Assembly: GCA_016234495.1 (NCBI GenBank)
Contig: JACRBI010000048.1
Span: 1 to 64,000, forward strand
Direction of reading: 5' to 3'
Length of the DNA: 64,000 nucleotides
Source of the DNA: Chloroflexota bacterium
GTDB taxonomy: Bacteria > Chloroflexota > Anaerolineae > Anaerolineales > Villigracilaceae
Under the pieces are notes generated by a model. That model saw nothing but the letters and a program-made list of their open reading frames with translations, ran no database searches and had not been told where the DNA came from. Shown piece by piece: positions 41,756-49,970 of the stretch (position 1 is the first letter of the stretch; each line of letters begins with the position of its first letter). The position numbers and the translations under genes were made by a program.

Positions 41756-44224
41756 ATGGACATAGACCTCGACCTTTACCGCCACGAAATCCGAGTCTCC
41801 TCCGACCCGCTTGTGCGCCTCTCGGCCATTGACATTTCCCCCGAGCGCCCCGAGCGGACTTTTGTTTTCATCCACGGCTTTGGCGGGCAAGCCATGCAGT
41901 GGCAATTCCAGTTGCATAAATTTGCTTTGAAAAACCGCGTCATTGCATTGGACCTGCGCGGGCATGGACTCTCCGACAAGCCGTCCACTGGCTACGACAT
42001 GCCGCGCATCCAGCTTGACCTGGAAACTGCTCTCGACCTATTGAAAGTTTCCACGCCGGTGGTTTTGGTGGGGCACTCCTTCGGCGGCGCGATCGTCACC
42101 GAGTTTGCGATCAATCATCCCGAAAGAATTGACCGACTCATCATGATGGCGACCGCCGGCGAATTCAAACTTAATCCGCTTTTCAAGCTTGGGCTAAATT
42201 TACCAGTCTGGACTCTGCGCCTGATCGAACCACTCACGCGTAAATGGCTTTCAGGTCCGCCACATGCTTTGAAACCTTTTTACCTGACGAACCTGTCACG
42301 CTGGGTAGGCTGGGATAGATTCTCGAAATTGAATGTTCCCACGATGGTCATTCGCGGTCACCGTGATGTGGTCTTCGAGAGACCGCTCTTCGAAAAGGTT
42401 GCAGGATCCATTCCCGGCGCAGAAGATGACGATATCGGCGTATCAGGCCACATGGTCATGTTGGAGCGCCGCGATGCGGTCAATCGCGCGATCTCGCGTT
42501 TTCTGGGCGGCGAGTCCAAAAAATCATGGCGCGATGATTCTTCCGCTGTGGCAAAACAAGACCGCGAAGAACTGCCCGCGGAAAGGCCGTGGCTGAAACA
42601 TTACGAAAAAGGCGTGCCTTATACAATTGGCATTCCACGAATTCCGTTGCATCATTTGCTGCGCTCTGCGGTGCGGAGATACCCCAACCGCGTTGCAATA
42701 TATTTCGAAGGCGCGCGGCTTTCGTATCGAAAATTGAATCACGAAGCGAATCGTTTTGCCAATGCATTAACCGAAATGGGAATTGGCAAGGGCGCGCGCG
42801 TGGTCTTGTACCTGCCAAATATTCCGCAAACGGTGATCGCATTTTATGGCGTGCTCAAGGCGGGCGCGGTGGCAGTCTTCACGCCGCCGATGACCGATGC
42901 CGAGGAGTTGACTCGTCAGGTAAAGGAAGTGGATGCGAGCGCGCTGGTCACGTTGAATTTATGGGCCGGGCTGGCGGGGCAGGTGCAGGCGAACAGCGGA
43001 CTGCCGCTCGTTGTATTGACGGATGGCGGTGAATATTTGTCGCTGCCGAAAAAGTTGATCTCACGCTGGCGCAACCGCGGATTGAATGTGCCGGGCGCAA
43101 TGCGCTTCCGCCGCTGGATTTCAGCACAGAGCCAACATTCACCGACTGTGGATGTGACGCCTGACGACCTGGCGGTGATTCAATTTACAGGCGGCACGAC
43201 TGCGCAGGCAAAAGGTGTGATGCTTTCGCATCGCAACCTTGTGGCGAATGCACTGCAGACCCGTCACTGGATGCCAAAAGCGGAGGAAGGCCGCGAGCGT
43301 TTCCTGTGCGCCATTCCCTTCTCGCATAGTTATGGATTGACCACATCATTGAATGTGCCGGTTTCCATCGGCGCGTCATTGATCCTTAAACCGCAGTTCC
43401 AGATCCGTGATATCCTCAAGACCATCAAAAAATACAAACCGACCATATTCCCCGGCGTGCCCAACATGTACAACGCCATCAGCAATTTCAGGGGTGTGCG
43501 CAAATACGGCATCAAATCCATCAAGGCTTGCATCAGCGGCTCTGCGCCATTGCATGTTGAAGTTCAGGAATCTTTTGAGAAACTCACCAAAGGCAAACTC
43601 GTTGAAGGCTACGGGCTGACCGAAGCCTCGCCGGTCACTCACGCAAATCCGCTGGGAGGATATCGCAAGGTCGGTACGATCGGTATTCCCCTGCCGTCCA
43701 CGCAGGCCGCAGTTGTGGATCTGACCCGCGGCCGCAAGGAAGTGGAACCCGGTCAGATCGGCGAACTTGCAATCCGCGGTCCGCAAGTGATGATGGGCTA
43801 TTGGAAAGACAAGGAAGCCACCGACGCTGTTCTCATGGATGATGGCTGGCTGCTGACCGGCGATGTGGCTCAAATGGATGAAGACGGGTATTTCCGCATC
43901 ATCGCGCGCAAGGCTGATATGTGGTACCCTGACAAGCCGGGTAAGCCCGCCTTCCCCCGCGACGTCGAAGAAGTGATTTATGAAATCCCGCAGGTCAAGG
44001 AAGTGGTGGTCGTGGCTGTGGCAGGAAACCCCTTCGCATTTGTGATCGCGGGACGCGAACGCCCAACGCCTGAGTCGGTGATCGCATATTGCCGAAGACG
44101 CCTGCCGCCGCAATTGATTCCGCGCTTTGTGATCTTCATGGACGATTTTCCGCGCACATTCATTGGCAAGGTTCTGCGCCGTGAATTGGCGAAACGCTAT
44201 GGAAAACAAATAGCAGGGGAATAG
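41756..44224 (+). CDS. Alpha/beta-hydrolase fused to acyl-CoA synthetase (AMP-binding)
   Basis: The 822-residue protein joins two enzymes. Residues about 1-260 form an alpha/beta-hydrolase with IHGFGGQAMQWQF, the nucleophile elbow VGHSFGG and a late VSGHMVMLE His. Residues about 285-820 form an adenylate-forming enzyme: IQFTGGTTAQAKGVMLSHRN (P-loop), AIPFSHSYGLTT, EGYGLTEASPVTH, and LLTGDVAQMDEDGYFRIIAR. The second half resembles long-chain fatty-acid-CoA ligases. The fusion suggests that an ester or thioester is cleaved and the released acid is activated in one protein. It starts from a leaderless promoter and is followed by another hydrolase gene. Confidence 0.9.
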   Translation: MDIDLDLYRHEIRVSSDPLVRLSAIDISPERPERTFVFIHGFGGQAMQWQFQLHKFALKNRVIALDLRGHGLSDKPSTGYDMPRIQLDLETALDLLKVSTPVVLVGHSFGGAIVTEFAINHPERIDRLIMMATAGEFKLNPLFKLGLNLPVWTLRLIEPLTRKWLSGPPHALKPFYLTNLSRWVGWDRFSKLNVPTMVIRGHRDVVFERPLFEKVAGSIPGAEDDDIGVSGHMVMLERRDAVNRAISRFLGGESKKSWRDDSSAVAKQDREELPAERPWLKHYEKGVPYTIGIPRIPLHHLLRSAVRRYPNRVAIYFEGARLSYRKLNHEANRFANALTEMGIGKGARVVLYLPNIPQTVIAFYGVLKAGAVAVFTPPMTDAEELTRQVKEVDASALVTLNLWAGLAGQVQANSGLPLVVLTDGGEYLSLPKKLISRWRNRGLNVPGAMRFRRWISAQSQHSPTVDVTPDDLAVIQFTGGTTAQAKGVMLSHRNLVANALQTRHWMPKAEEGRERFLCAIPFSHSYGLTTSLNVPVSIGASLILKPQFQIRDILKTIKKYKPTIFPGVPNMYNAISNFRGVRKYGIKSIKACISGSAPLHVEVQESFEKLTKGKLVEGYGLTEASPVTHANPLGGYRKVGTIGIPLPSTQAAVVDLTRGRKEVEPGQIGELAIRGPQVMMGYWKDKEATDAVLMDDGWLLTGDVAQMDEDGYFRIIARKADMWYPDKPGKPAFPRDVEEVIYEIPQVKEVVVVAVAGNPFAFVIAGRERPTPESVIAYCRRRLPPQLIPRFVIFMDDFPRTFIGKVLRRELAKRYGKQIAGE

Positions 44225-44245
44225 TTTAAGGATGAACTTGGAAAG

Positions 44246-45109
44246 ATGAAGGATGAAAGATTAATGAATCAGGTAATGTCAAAAGGCGGGGTTAATTTCT
44301 CAAGACATGTGAACTATGTTCGACATGACCCCGCTTGCGGTTCCCCGGTCATTCTCACGCATGGGCTGGCCGCTTCGCTTCACGATTGGGATGACCTCCT
44401 GCCGGAACTTTCCGAATCAGGCTTTGCAGGATACGCGCTCGATTTGCTGGGACATGGCGAGAGTCACAAGCCAGTTCATCATCATGAATACACATTCGAC
44501 TCGGTCTTTGAACATTATTCCGCATGGATCGATTCGCTGGAAATTTCCGATCCGATGATTCTTGTCGGTCATTCGCTGGGTGGGGGATTGTCTTTGCATT
44601 ACGCGCTTCGCCACCCTGAACGGGTGCGCGCGTTGGTGCTGGTCAACCCGTTTTATGATATTCATCAACTGCCGCCCATTCTGCGCGCGGCTTTTCGTCA
44701 TCAACTCATCAACACCACGTTGATCGAACGCACACCCTATCGCTTCTTCCGCTGGATGGTGGATGTGACCAGTTTCAATTACAACACCAAAAGCGGAGAG
44801 GCGCATGTTCTGCCCGAACGGATTCGATATCAAACTGCGCTGGACTATAAACGCGCCGCTTCTGGAATTTACAACATCCCGCGCTCGCTTCCCAACCTGA
44901 CCTCGGACCTGTCACGCATTCAACAGCCGACTCTGCTCATTTGGGGGCAGCGCGACCAGACCCTCGCGTCTGAATCATTCCCGCAGATAAGCAGCCTGCT
45001 GCCAAATGTTGTCACTTCACATGCCATGCCCATCTGCGGACATGTGCCGCATCAATGTCACCCTGAAAATTTTAATCCGCTGGTGATGAAGTTTTTGAAG
45101 GAACTTTAA
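44246..45109 (+). CDS. Alpha/beta-hydrolase
   Basis: The 287-residue protein has the hydrolase fold: ILTHGLAASLHDWDDLLPEL, YALDLLGHGESHKP, the nucleophile elbow LVGHSLGGGLSLHYAL, an acid in WGQRDQTLASE, and the late GHVPHQ His. The triad appears complete. The true start may be 44264 or 44276 instead of 44246. It lies 21 bp after the hydrolase-ligase fusion on the same strand and probably works in the same lipid or ester pathway. Substrate is unknown. Confidence 0.87.
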   Translation: MKDERLMNQVMSKGGVNFSRHVNYVRHDPACGSPVILTHGLAASLHDWDDLLPELSESGFAGYALDLLGHGESHKPVHHHEYTFDSVFEHYSAWIDSLEISDPMILVGHSLGGGLSLHYALRHPERVRALVLVNPFYDIHQLPPILRAAFRHQLINTTLIERTPYRFFRWMVDVTSFNYNTKSGEAHVLPERIRYQTALDYKRAASGIYNIPRSLPNLTSDLSRIQQPTLLIWGQRDQTLASESFPQISSLLPNVVTSHAMPICGHVPHQCHPENFNPLVMKFLKEL

Positions 45110-45184
45110 TTCAGGGCGGTTTTTTCGCAAACTTAAAAAATCAGATCTGGGGATATTTTAAGAAACCATTAGACTAAAGTCCTC

Positions 45185-45213
45185 TTGCCAATGATTATGG
45201 TTGGTGCTAAAAT
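45185..45213 (+). promoter_or_regulatory. nrdR promoter
   Basis: TTGCCA (45185-45190), a 17-bp spacer and TAAAAT (45208-45213). A 7-bp inverted repeat (TATGGTT/AACCATA, about 45197-45233) overlaps it and might be an operator. No clear NrdR box was found. Confidence 0.55.
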
Positions 45214-45301
45214 GCCGAACACTTTAACCATATGTACGGGGATGCAGTGCAGCAACGCCCATATATGGCTCTGACATTTGTTCTAATATTGGAGTAGTTT
45301 A

Positions 45302-45751
45302 ATGCGTTGTCCCTATTGTAAACATCATGACTCTAAGGTTCTCGATACCTCCCACGATAGCCACGGAGGGATTCGACGTCGCCGAGAGTGTTTGAAATGC
45401 AGGCAGCGCTTCAGCAGCTACGAACGCCCGATACTGGCAACACCCCTGCTCATAAAACAAGACGGCGCGCGCGAAGAATTTGACCGCGAGAAGCTGGCGC
45501 GCGGCATCCGTATCTCTTGCGCCAAGCGCCCCGTCTCTGCGGCGGATATTGAGCGCATGATCGGGCACGTGGAAACCTCACTGCAAAAGCTTGGCAAGGC
45601 GGAAGTCTCTTCCCGCGTAGTCGGTGACCTGGTGATGGCAACCCTCAAAGAGGCCGACCAGATCGCCTACATCCGCTATGCGATCGTTTATCTGGGTCTC
45701 GACGACCTGCAATCAATCCGCACAGAAATAGATCAACTTCTCGAAGATTAA
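45302..45751 (+). CDS. nrdR: Transcriptional repressor NrdR
   Basis: NrdR is a zinc-ribbon/ATP-cone repressor of ribonucleotide reductase genes. The 149-residue protein starts MRCPYCKHHDSKVLDTSHD with CxxC...CLKC zinc ligands and RRRRECLKCRQRFSSYER. The ATP-cone follows (LLIKQDGAREEFDREKLARG). Length and both domains are standard. It lies 155 bp upstream of nrdJ, its expected target, with a terminator between them. Confidence 0.97.
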   Translation: MRCPYCKHHDSKVLDTSHDSHGGIRRRRECLKCRQRFSSYERPILATPLLIKQDGAREEFDREKLARGIRISCAKRPVSAADIERMIGHVETSLQKLGKAEVSSRVVGDLVMATLKEADQIAYIRYAIVYLGLDDLQSIRTEIDQLLED

Positions 45752-45755
45752 CTTC

Positions 45756-45798
45756 AGGCGAAGGCACCCTTCAAGGGGGGAGTGTCTTTGCCTTTTTG
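45756..45798 (+). terminator. Terminator after nrdR
   Basis: A long stem with mismatches (AGGCgAAGgCAC...GTGtCTTtGCCT) is followed by TTTTTG. Confidence 0.8.
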
Positions 45799-45811
45799 TA
45801 TCAAAAATCCT

Positions 45812-45872
45812 GTAGGGGCGACCCGCCCTGGATCAACCAGCAAGACGGTTAGATGTGATGGGACGCCCCTGC
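45812..45872. repeat. Palindromic repeat before nrdJ
   Basis: GTAGGGGCGACCCGCCC at the left and GGGACGCCCCTGC at the right are partly complementary. It resembles the unit in the recA leader. Confidence 0.6.
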
Positions 45873-45906
45873 GATAATACGAAAAACTTTATTAGGAGAG
45901 TTTCAA

Positions 45907-48465
45907 ATGGTCGCAAAATCTGCTGATGTCAAATCGAAAAATGGATTACTGCCCACGCCTCCGATGCCAAAGGGACTGCCCAAGGCTGCGTTGACGGATA
46001 ACGCGCGCCAGGTGTTGATGAAGCGTTACGTCCGCCGCGGCGATGATGGCAAGCCAGCCGAGAACGTGGAGGAAATGTTCTGGCGTGTTGCCTATCATGT
46101 GGCAAAGGTTGAAGAAGAATGGGGCGCCGATATTGAGAAGCGCGCCGTTGAGTATTACCATTTATTGAGCAGCAAAAAATTCTTCCCGAACTCTCCAACC
46201 TTTACCGGCGCAGGGACTCCTTTAGGCCAGCTTGCCGCCTGCTTCGTGCTTCCCATTACCGATGACATGGGCCGCGACAGCGCGGGCATCTTCCAGACAT
46301 TGCGCGATGCCGCGTTGATCCAGCAGACAGGCGGCGGAAATGGATTCTCATTCTCGCGCTTGCGCCCACACGGCGCGCTCGTTCAGACTTCGGCGGGGCA
46401 GGCGACTGGCCCTGTTGGATTTCTGAAAGTGTATGACCATGCCTTCGGTGAGATCGCTCAGGGTGGAACGCGCCGCGGCGCGAACATGGCTGTGCTGAGT
46501 GTGGATCATCCAGATGTGGAGGATTTCATCACCTGCAAGATCAACGAAAATCAAATCACAAATTTTAATATCTCAGTCGGCATTACCGATGCCTTCATGC
46601 GCGCGGTCAAGAATGATGAAGAATGGGAATTGCGCTTCCCCGATATGAAGGAGATGAAACAACGTGCTTTCAGCGGAACGTTGGAACAAGCCGAAGCCGC
46701 TGGAATTTCGATCAACACATACCGCAAAGTTAATGCGCGCGAGTTATTTAATAAGATTGTCACGCAGGCGCACCATAACGGCGAACCCGGCGTATTGTTC
46801 CTGGATGCCGCCAATCGTGGAAATCCCGTTCCGCATTTGTATCCGCTTGAAGCGACAAACCCGTGCGGTGAACAATGGCTTGGACCGTACGAAAACTGCT
46901 GCCTGGGTTCCGTCAATCTCAACGAGCATTGCGGACCTGGGAACACAGTCGATTGGGAGACCTTGCGTCAATCAGTTGTGACCGCCACGCGCTTCCTTGA
47001 TGATGTGGTGGAAGCCAATGCGTACGTGCCTGCCGTGGCTCAACTGAAAGAAGCCGCACATCGCGCGCGCCGCATCGGACTCGGCATTATGGGACTCGCC
47101 GACTTGATGTATCACGTGGGCGTCCGTTATGGCTCGAAGGAAGGTCAGGAGTTCGGCGCACAGATCATGGAATTCGTCCGTTATACGGCGATGAAGACCA
47201 GCGTGGAACTTGCCGAAGAACGCGGACCTTTCCCCGCCATCGAAGGCTCGATTTACGACATGGACAACATGAAATGGGAAGCGCCCAAATCGCTGGTCAG
47301 CTATCAGAATAACTGGAACATGCCCGAGGTTAAGTGGGATGCGATCACCAGCGGAATTAAAAAGCATGGGATCAGAAATGCCGCGCAGACCACAGTCGCC
47401 CCGACAGGAACCATCGCCACTGTTGCAGGTTGTGAAGGCTACGGCTGTGAACCCGTCTTTGCGCTCGCCTATATTCGGCACGTCAACGATAACGGCAAGG
47501 ATTTGAAATTAACCTACGCCAGCCCGCGCTTCGATGAGGCGCTTAAGAAGCTGGGACTCGGCGAAGAGAAACGCCAGGAAATTGTCGAGCAGGTGATGAA
47601 CGAAGGCTCCTGCCAGAATATTGCTGAAATTCCGCAGGCTGTGCGCGATACGTTCGTGGTCTCCGCCGACATCACCGCCGAGGAACATGTTCACACGCAA
47701 GCCGCCCTGCAAGCCTTCGTGGATAACTCGCTTTCGAAGACCGTCAACTTCCACGAGAACGCCACCGAGGATGATGTTGCCAGGGCGTACATGCTGGCGT
47801 GGGAACTCGGCTGCAAAGGGATTACCGTGTACGTGACTGGCTCACGCGATAAAGTTGTACTCGAAACCAAAGCCACTGCGGATAAGAAAGTAACGGCTCC
47901 TGCCGAACCGACGCCTGCTCCTGCCCAACCAGAACTGTGGCACGGGACGAAGAAGCCGCGTCCGCGCTCGTTGACGGGGCGCACGTTCAATGTGGAGACA
48001 CCCGTCGGCAAAGCCTTCATCACCATCAATGAGAATGGCGGCGAACAACCCTTCGAAGCGTTCATCAATACCGCCAAGGCAGGTTCAGAGATTGCGGCGG
48101 TCTCAGAAGCGATAGGACGCTTAGTCTCCTACATCCTGCGCATGGCTTCTCCCGTTGCGCCGCTCGACCGTATGCGCGAGATCGTGCGCCAGCTTAGCGG
48201 CATCGGCGGCGGACGTTCGCTCGGCTTTGGCATCAACCGCGTGCGTTCCCTGCCCGATGGCATTGGACAGGTCTTGGATCAATACCTGCGTGAGAAAGAT
48301 GGTGCTGTTGAGGAAGAAGAAGTGAAATCCAATGGAAATGGTCACCACGACTCCCATCCACACACCATGAAGATCGGTGACATCTGTCCGGAGTGCGGCG
48401 AGGCGGCGGTGGTCAATGAAGAAGGCTGTAGGAAGTGCTACGCTTGTGGGTTTTCGGAATGTTAG
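45907..48465 (+). CDS. nrdJ: Adenosylcobalamin-dependent ribonucleotide reductase (class II)
   Basis: NrdJ reduces ribonucleotides using a cobalamin-derived radical, independent of oxygen. The 852-residue enzyme has the barrel core with [34 protein letters not shown], the active-site NPCGEQWLG (Cys and Glu), VNLNEHCGP, and [20 protein letters not shown]. The C-terminus carries a domain typical of large class II enzymes ([20 protein letters not shown]) and a Cys-rich tail ([20 protein letters not shown]) for re-reduction. The start follows AGGAG by 8 nt. No cobalamin riboswitch was seen upstream. Confidence 0.97.
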   Translation: MVAKSADVKSKNGLLPTPPMPKGLPKAALTDNARQVLMKRYVRRGDDGKPAENVEEMFWRVAYHVAKVEEEWGADIEKRAVEYYHLLSSKKFFPNSPTFTGAGTPLGQLAACFVLPITDDMGRDSAGIFQTLRDAALIQQTGGGNGFSFSRLRPHGALVQTSAGQATGPVGFLKVYDHAFGEIAQGGTRRGANMAVLSVDHPDVEDFITCKINENQITNFNISVGITDAFMRAVKNDEEWELRFPDMKEMKQRAFSGTLEQAEAAGISINTYRKVNARELFNKIVTQAHHNGEPGVLFLDAANRGNPVPHLYPLEATNPCGEQWLGPYENCCLGSVNLNEHCGPGNTVDWETLRQSVVTATRFLDDVVEANAYVPAVAQLKEAAHRARRIGLGIMGLADLMYHVGVRYGSKEGQEFGAQIMEFVRYTAMKTSVELAEERGPFPAIEGSIYDMDNMKWEAPKSLVSYQNNWNMPEVKWDAITSGIKKHGIRNAAQTTVAPTGTIATVAGCEGYGCEPVFALAYIRHVNDNGKDLKLTYASPRFDEALKKLGLGEEKRQEIVEQVMNEGSCQNIAEIPQAVRDTFVVSADITAEEHVHTQAALQAFVDNSLSKTVNFHENATEDDVARAYMLAWELGCKGITVYVTGSRDKVVLETKATADKKVTAPAEPTPAPAQPELWHGTKKPRPRSLTGRTFNVETPVGKAFITINENGGEQPFEAFINTAKAGSEIAAVSEAIGRLVSYILRMASPVAPLDRMREIVRQLSGIGGGRSLGFGINRVRSLPDGIGQVLDQYLREKDGAVEEEEVKSNGNGHHDSHPHTMKIGDICPECGEAAVVNEEGCRKCYACGFSEC

Positions 48466-48473
48466 CATGAAAG

Positions 48474-48506
48474 AAACCTCGGAGGTCTTTAAGACCTCCG
48501 AGGTTT
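48474..48506 (+). terminator. Perfect hairpin after nrdJ
   Basis: AAACCTCGGAGGTCTT and its exact complement meet with almost no loop (48474-48506). It lacks a U-run but should end or stabilise the nrdJ transcript. Confidence 0.7.
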
Positions 48507-48590
48507 GTGGCATTGAATTTTTTAAGCCTGTCGTAGAGTAATTTTGCGAAAATTTGTGTTAACATATTGCTAGCTCTGAACATCTGAGCT

Positions 48591-48670
48591 AAAAAAAGAA
48601 GGTCCCAAGTGCTTCGAACACCTGAGACCCAAAATAAAGGTAGCAGATGGTTTTCGTCTCCTCAGCTACG
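48591..48670 (-). ncRNA. Candidate small RNA, about 80 nt
   Basis: On the minus strand a promoter (TTGACG 48706-48701, 18 bp, TATCAT 48682-48677) would start a transcript near 48670. The RNA would form one hairpin (GTAGC...GCTAC with inner AGACG/CCATCT). It would end in a strong intrinsic terminator: GGTCTCAGG...CTTGGGACC (48629-48601) followed by TTCTTTTTTT. No open frame fits. I match it to no known RNA family. Confidence 0.45.
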
Positions 48671-48800
48671 AGCTGGATGATACTACAATGTATTAATGAC
48701 CGTCAATAAAAAAATGATAGGCTATTAATCTTAGAAGTAATCAAAAAGCACGTCGCACCATCTGCTGCCAATTCCCCTCGGAATTGGCTTTTTTATTTTT
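48639..48800 (+). terminator. Plus-strand terminator with long-range pairing
   Basis: GCCAATTCC and GGAATTGGC (48767-48788) plus TTTTTTATTTTT form a textbook terminator. Just before it, CCATCTGCTGCC (48758-48769) is complementary to GGTAGCAGATGG (48639-48650), with one G-U pair, enclosing about 107 nt. The two structures share three bases, which would allow attenuation of a plus-strand transcript. Confidence 0.55.
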
Positions 48801-48929
48801 CAGGGATGGGCGTGCAGGTATGGAGAGTTTCTGCCGTTGAGATATAGGAGGTTTATTACTGGCAGAAAAGAAATAAATCCTTTTTCAGATATTGGAAGTA
48901 TTACTAGATTAAATATAAATGGAGAAAAA

Positions 48930-49193
48930 ATGAAATTTCAAGGTGCTTTAATCAAAGAGCAAAGTGTAACCTTTGCTGTTGTAGTAGTGAAAAAGTCGGT
49001 TGTAGATAATAGATTGACTGCTCAAGACGCAATTCAATCATTTCAACCAGTTTTTCCTGGAAAGCCTGTTATCTTAATGGCTCAGGATTCTAGAGGTGTT
49101 CCGACCTATCTAGGCAGGCAAGATATTGTCAAATTTCTTGCTAATATCCCAATGTCCGCCATACCTTGGCGTGAATATTCGATTAATAAATAA
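48930..49193 (+). CDS. Small hypothetical protein
   Basis: The 87-residue protein is not recognised. It has a central hydrophobic strand set (TFAVVVVKKSVV) and the phrase PVILMAQDSRGVPTYLGRQD, so it is probably a small alpha/beta fold without membrane segments. The start at 48930 follows GGAG by 6 nt. It lies 13 bp before the DUF2188-like gene. The surrounding DNA is AT-rich and looks acquired. Confidence 0.65.
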   Translation: MKFQGALIKEQSVTFAVVVVKKSVVDNRLTAQDAIQSFQPVFPGKPVILMAQDSRGVPTYLGRQDIVKFLANIPMSAIPWREYSINK

Positions 49194-49206
49194 GGAAAAA
49201 AAGAAA

Positions 49207-49446
49207 ATGAGTAACAGAATAGTTTATAAGCGTTCCAATGGAACATGGGTAAACAAAAAGAACGATGCAGGTAAAGCGTCAAGCGTTCATACAACTCAGC
49301 AGGACGCTGTTGAAGCTGCTAAAGAAATGTTGAAGAACCAAGGTGGAGGGGATTTGACCATCAAGGGTGTGAACGGTCAGATTAGGAGCAAGGATACTGT
49401 TCCTCCTGGTAATGATCCTATCCCTCCAAAAGATAAAGAGCATTAG
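49207..49446 (+). CDS. DUF2188-like small protein
   Basis: The 79-residue protein has VYKRSNGTWVNKKNDAGKAS followed by HTTQQDAVEAAKEMLKNQGG and DLTIKGVNGQIRSKDT. This is the compact strand-helix-strand pattern of DUF2188 proteins, whose function is unknown. Its Pro/Asp/Lys tail is extra. It is probably cotranscribed with the upstream 87-residue gene. A terminator lies 26 bp downstream. Confidence 0.75.
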   Translation: MSNRIVYKRSNGTWVNKKNDAGKASSVHTTQQDAVEAAKEMLKNQGGGDLTIKGVNGQIRSKDTVPPGNDPIPPKDKEH

Positions 49447-49471
49447 ATTAATTAAATAGTATTCTAAACAA

Positions 49472-49497
49472 AGGCAGGCGAGGTAACCCGCCTGCCT
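49472..49497 (+). terminator. Hairpin terminator-like
   Basis: AGGCAGGCG and CGCCTGCCT form a stem with a short loop. No U-run follows. Confidence 0.6.
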
Positions 49498-49550
49498 AAA
49501 GCCGAAATCTGGAAATTAAGTATAGTAGTTTTTAATATACGGAGTTAAAA

Positions 49551-49943
49551 ATGAATATCGAAACTTTTTTGTTATGCGATGCGGCAACCGATTCTATGGG
49601 CAAGTTAAATGTTTTAGGCGCGTTTGATGCGTTAAACACTCAAAATTTCCCCTTTGTACTTCCTCAATGTTCAGTTGCGGTCAGAATACGACTGCAACGA
49701 ATCGAGCAAGGCGCTCATAAGATTACAATTCATTTTATAGATGATGATGGGAAATTTGTAATCCCACCTTTTGATGGAGGGTTTGAAATGAATGTTGGTG
49801 GAAATGAACGTTCAGGCGTTGCCAATATGATAATAAATTTGCAAAACTTAAACTTTGATCATGCAGGTGAATATGCTTTGGTTTTAGCTGTGGACGGGAA
49901 AGAGATTTCAAGACTCCCTCTTCAAGTTAGAAAAATATCTTAA
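49551..49943 (+). CDS. DUF6941-like protein
   Basis: The 130-residue soluble protein begins MNIETFLLCDAATDSMGKLN followed by VLGAFD and continues with KITIHFIDDDGKFVIPPFDG, which resembles the beta-rich family I know as DUF6941. The last part, NFDHAGEYALVLAVDGKEIS, fits an Ig-like fold. Function is unknown. The start follows GGAG by 7 nt. It is convergent with the restriction-modification gene, 27 bp apart. Confidence 0.7.
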   Translation: MNIETFLLCDAATDSMGKLNVLGAFDALNTQNFPFVLPQCSVAVRIRLQRIEQGAHKITIHFIDDDGKFVIPPFDGGFEMNVGGNERSGVANMIINLQNLNFDHAGEYALVLAVDGKEISRLPLQVRKIS

Positions 49944-49970
49944 CGATTGCAGGTGAAATGGCAGTCATTT

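Noticed and set aside
41756-44224. OleBC (olefin biosynthesis) identity for the hydrolase/ligase fusion
   Set aside because: The hydrolase nucleophile is Ser in GHSFGG, whereas OleB uses Asp, and no oleA or oleD neighbours are present.
45214-45301. NrdR box or cobalamin riboswitch upstream of nrdR/nrdJ
   Set aside because: Only partial ACAC...ATATGT similarity and none of the conserved riboswitch boxes could be found.
48591-48800. tmRNA, SRP RNA or tRNA in the structured segment
   Set aside because: TTCGAA occurs in a hairpin loop, but there is no acceptor stem, CCA-type end, tag frame or SRP tetraloop motif.
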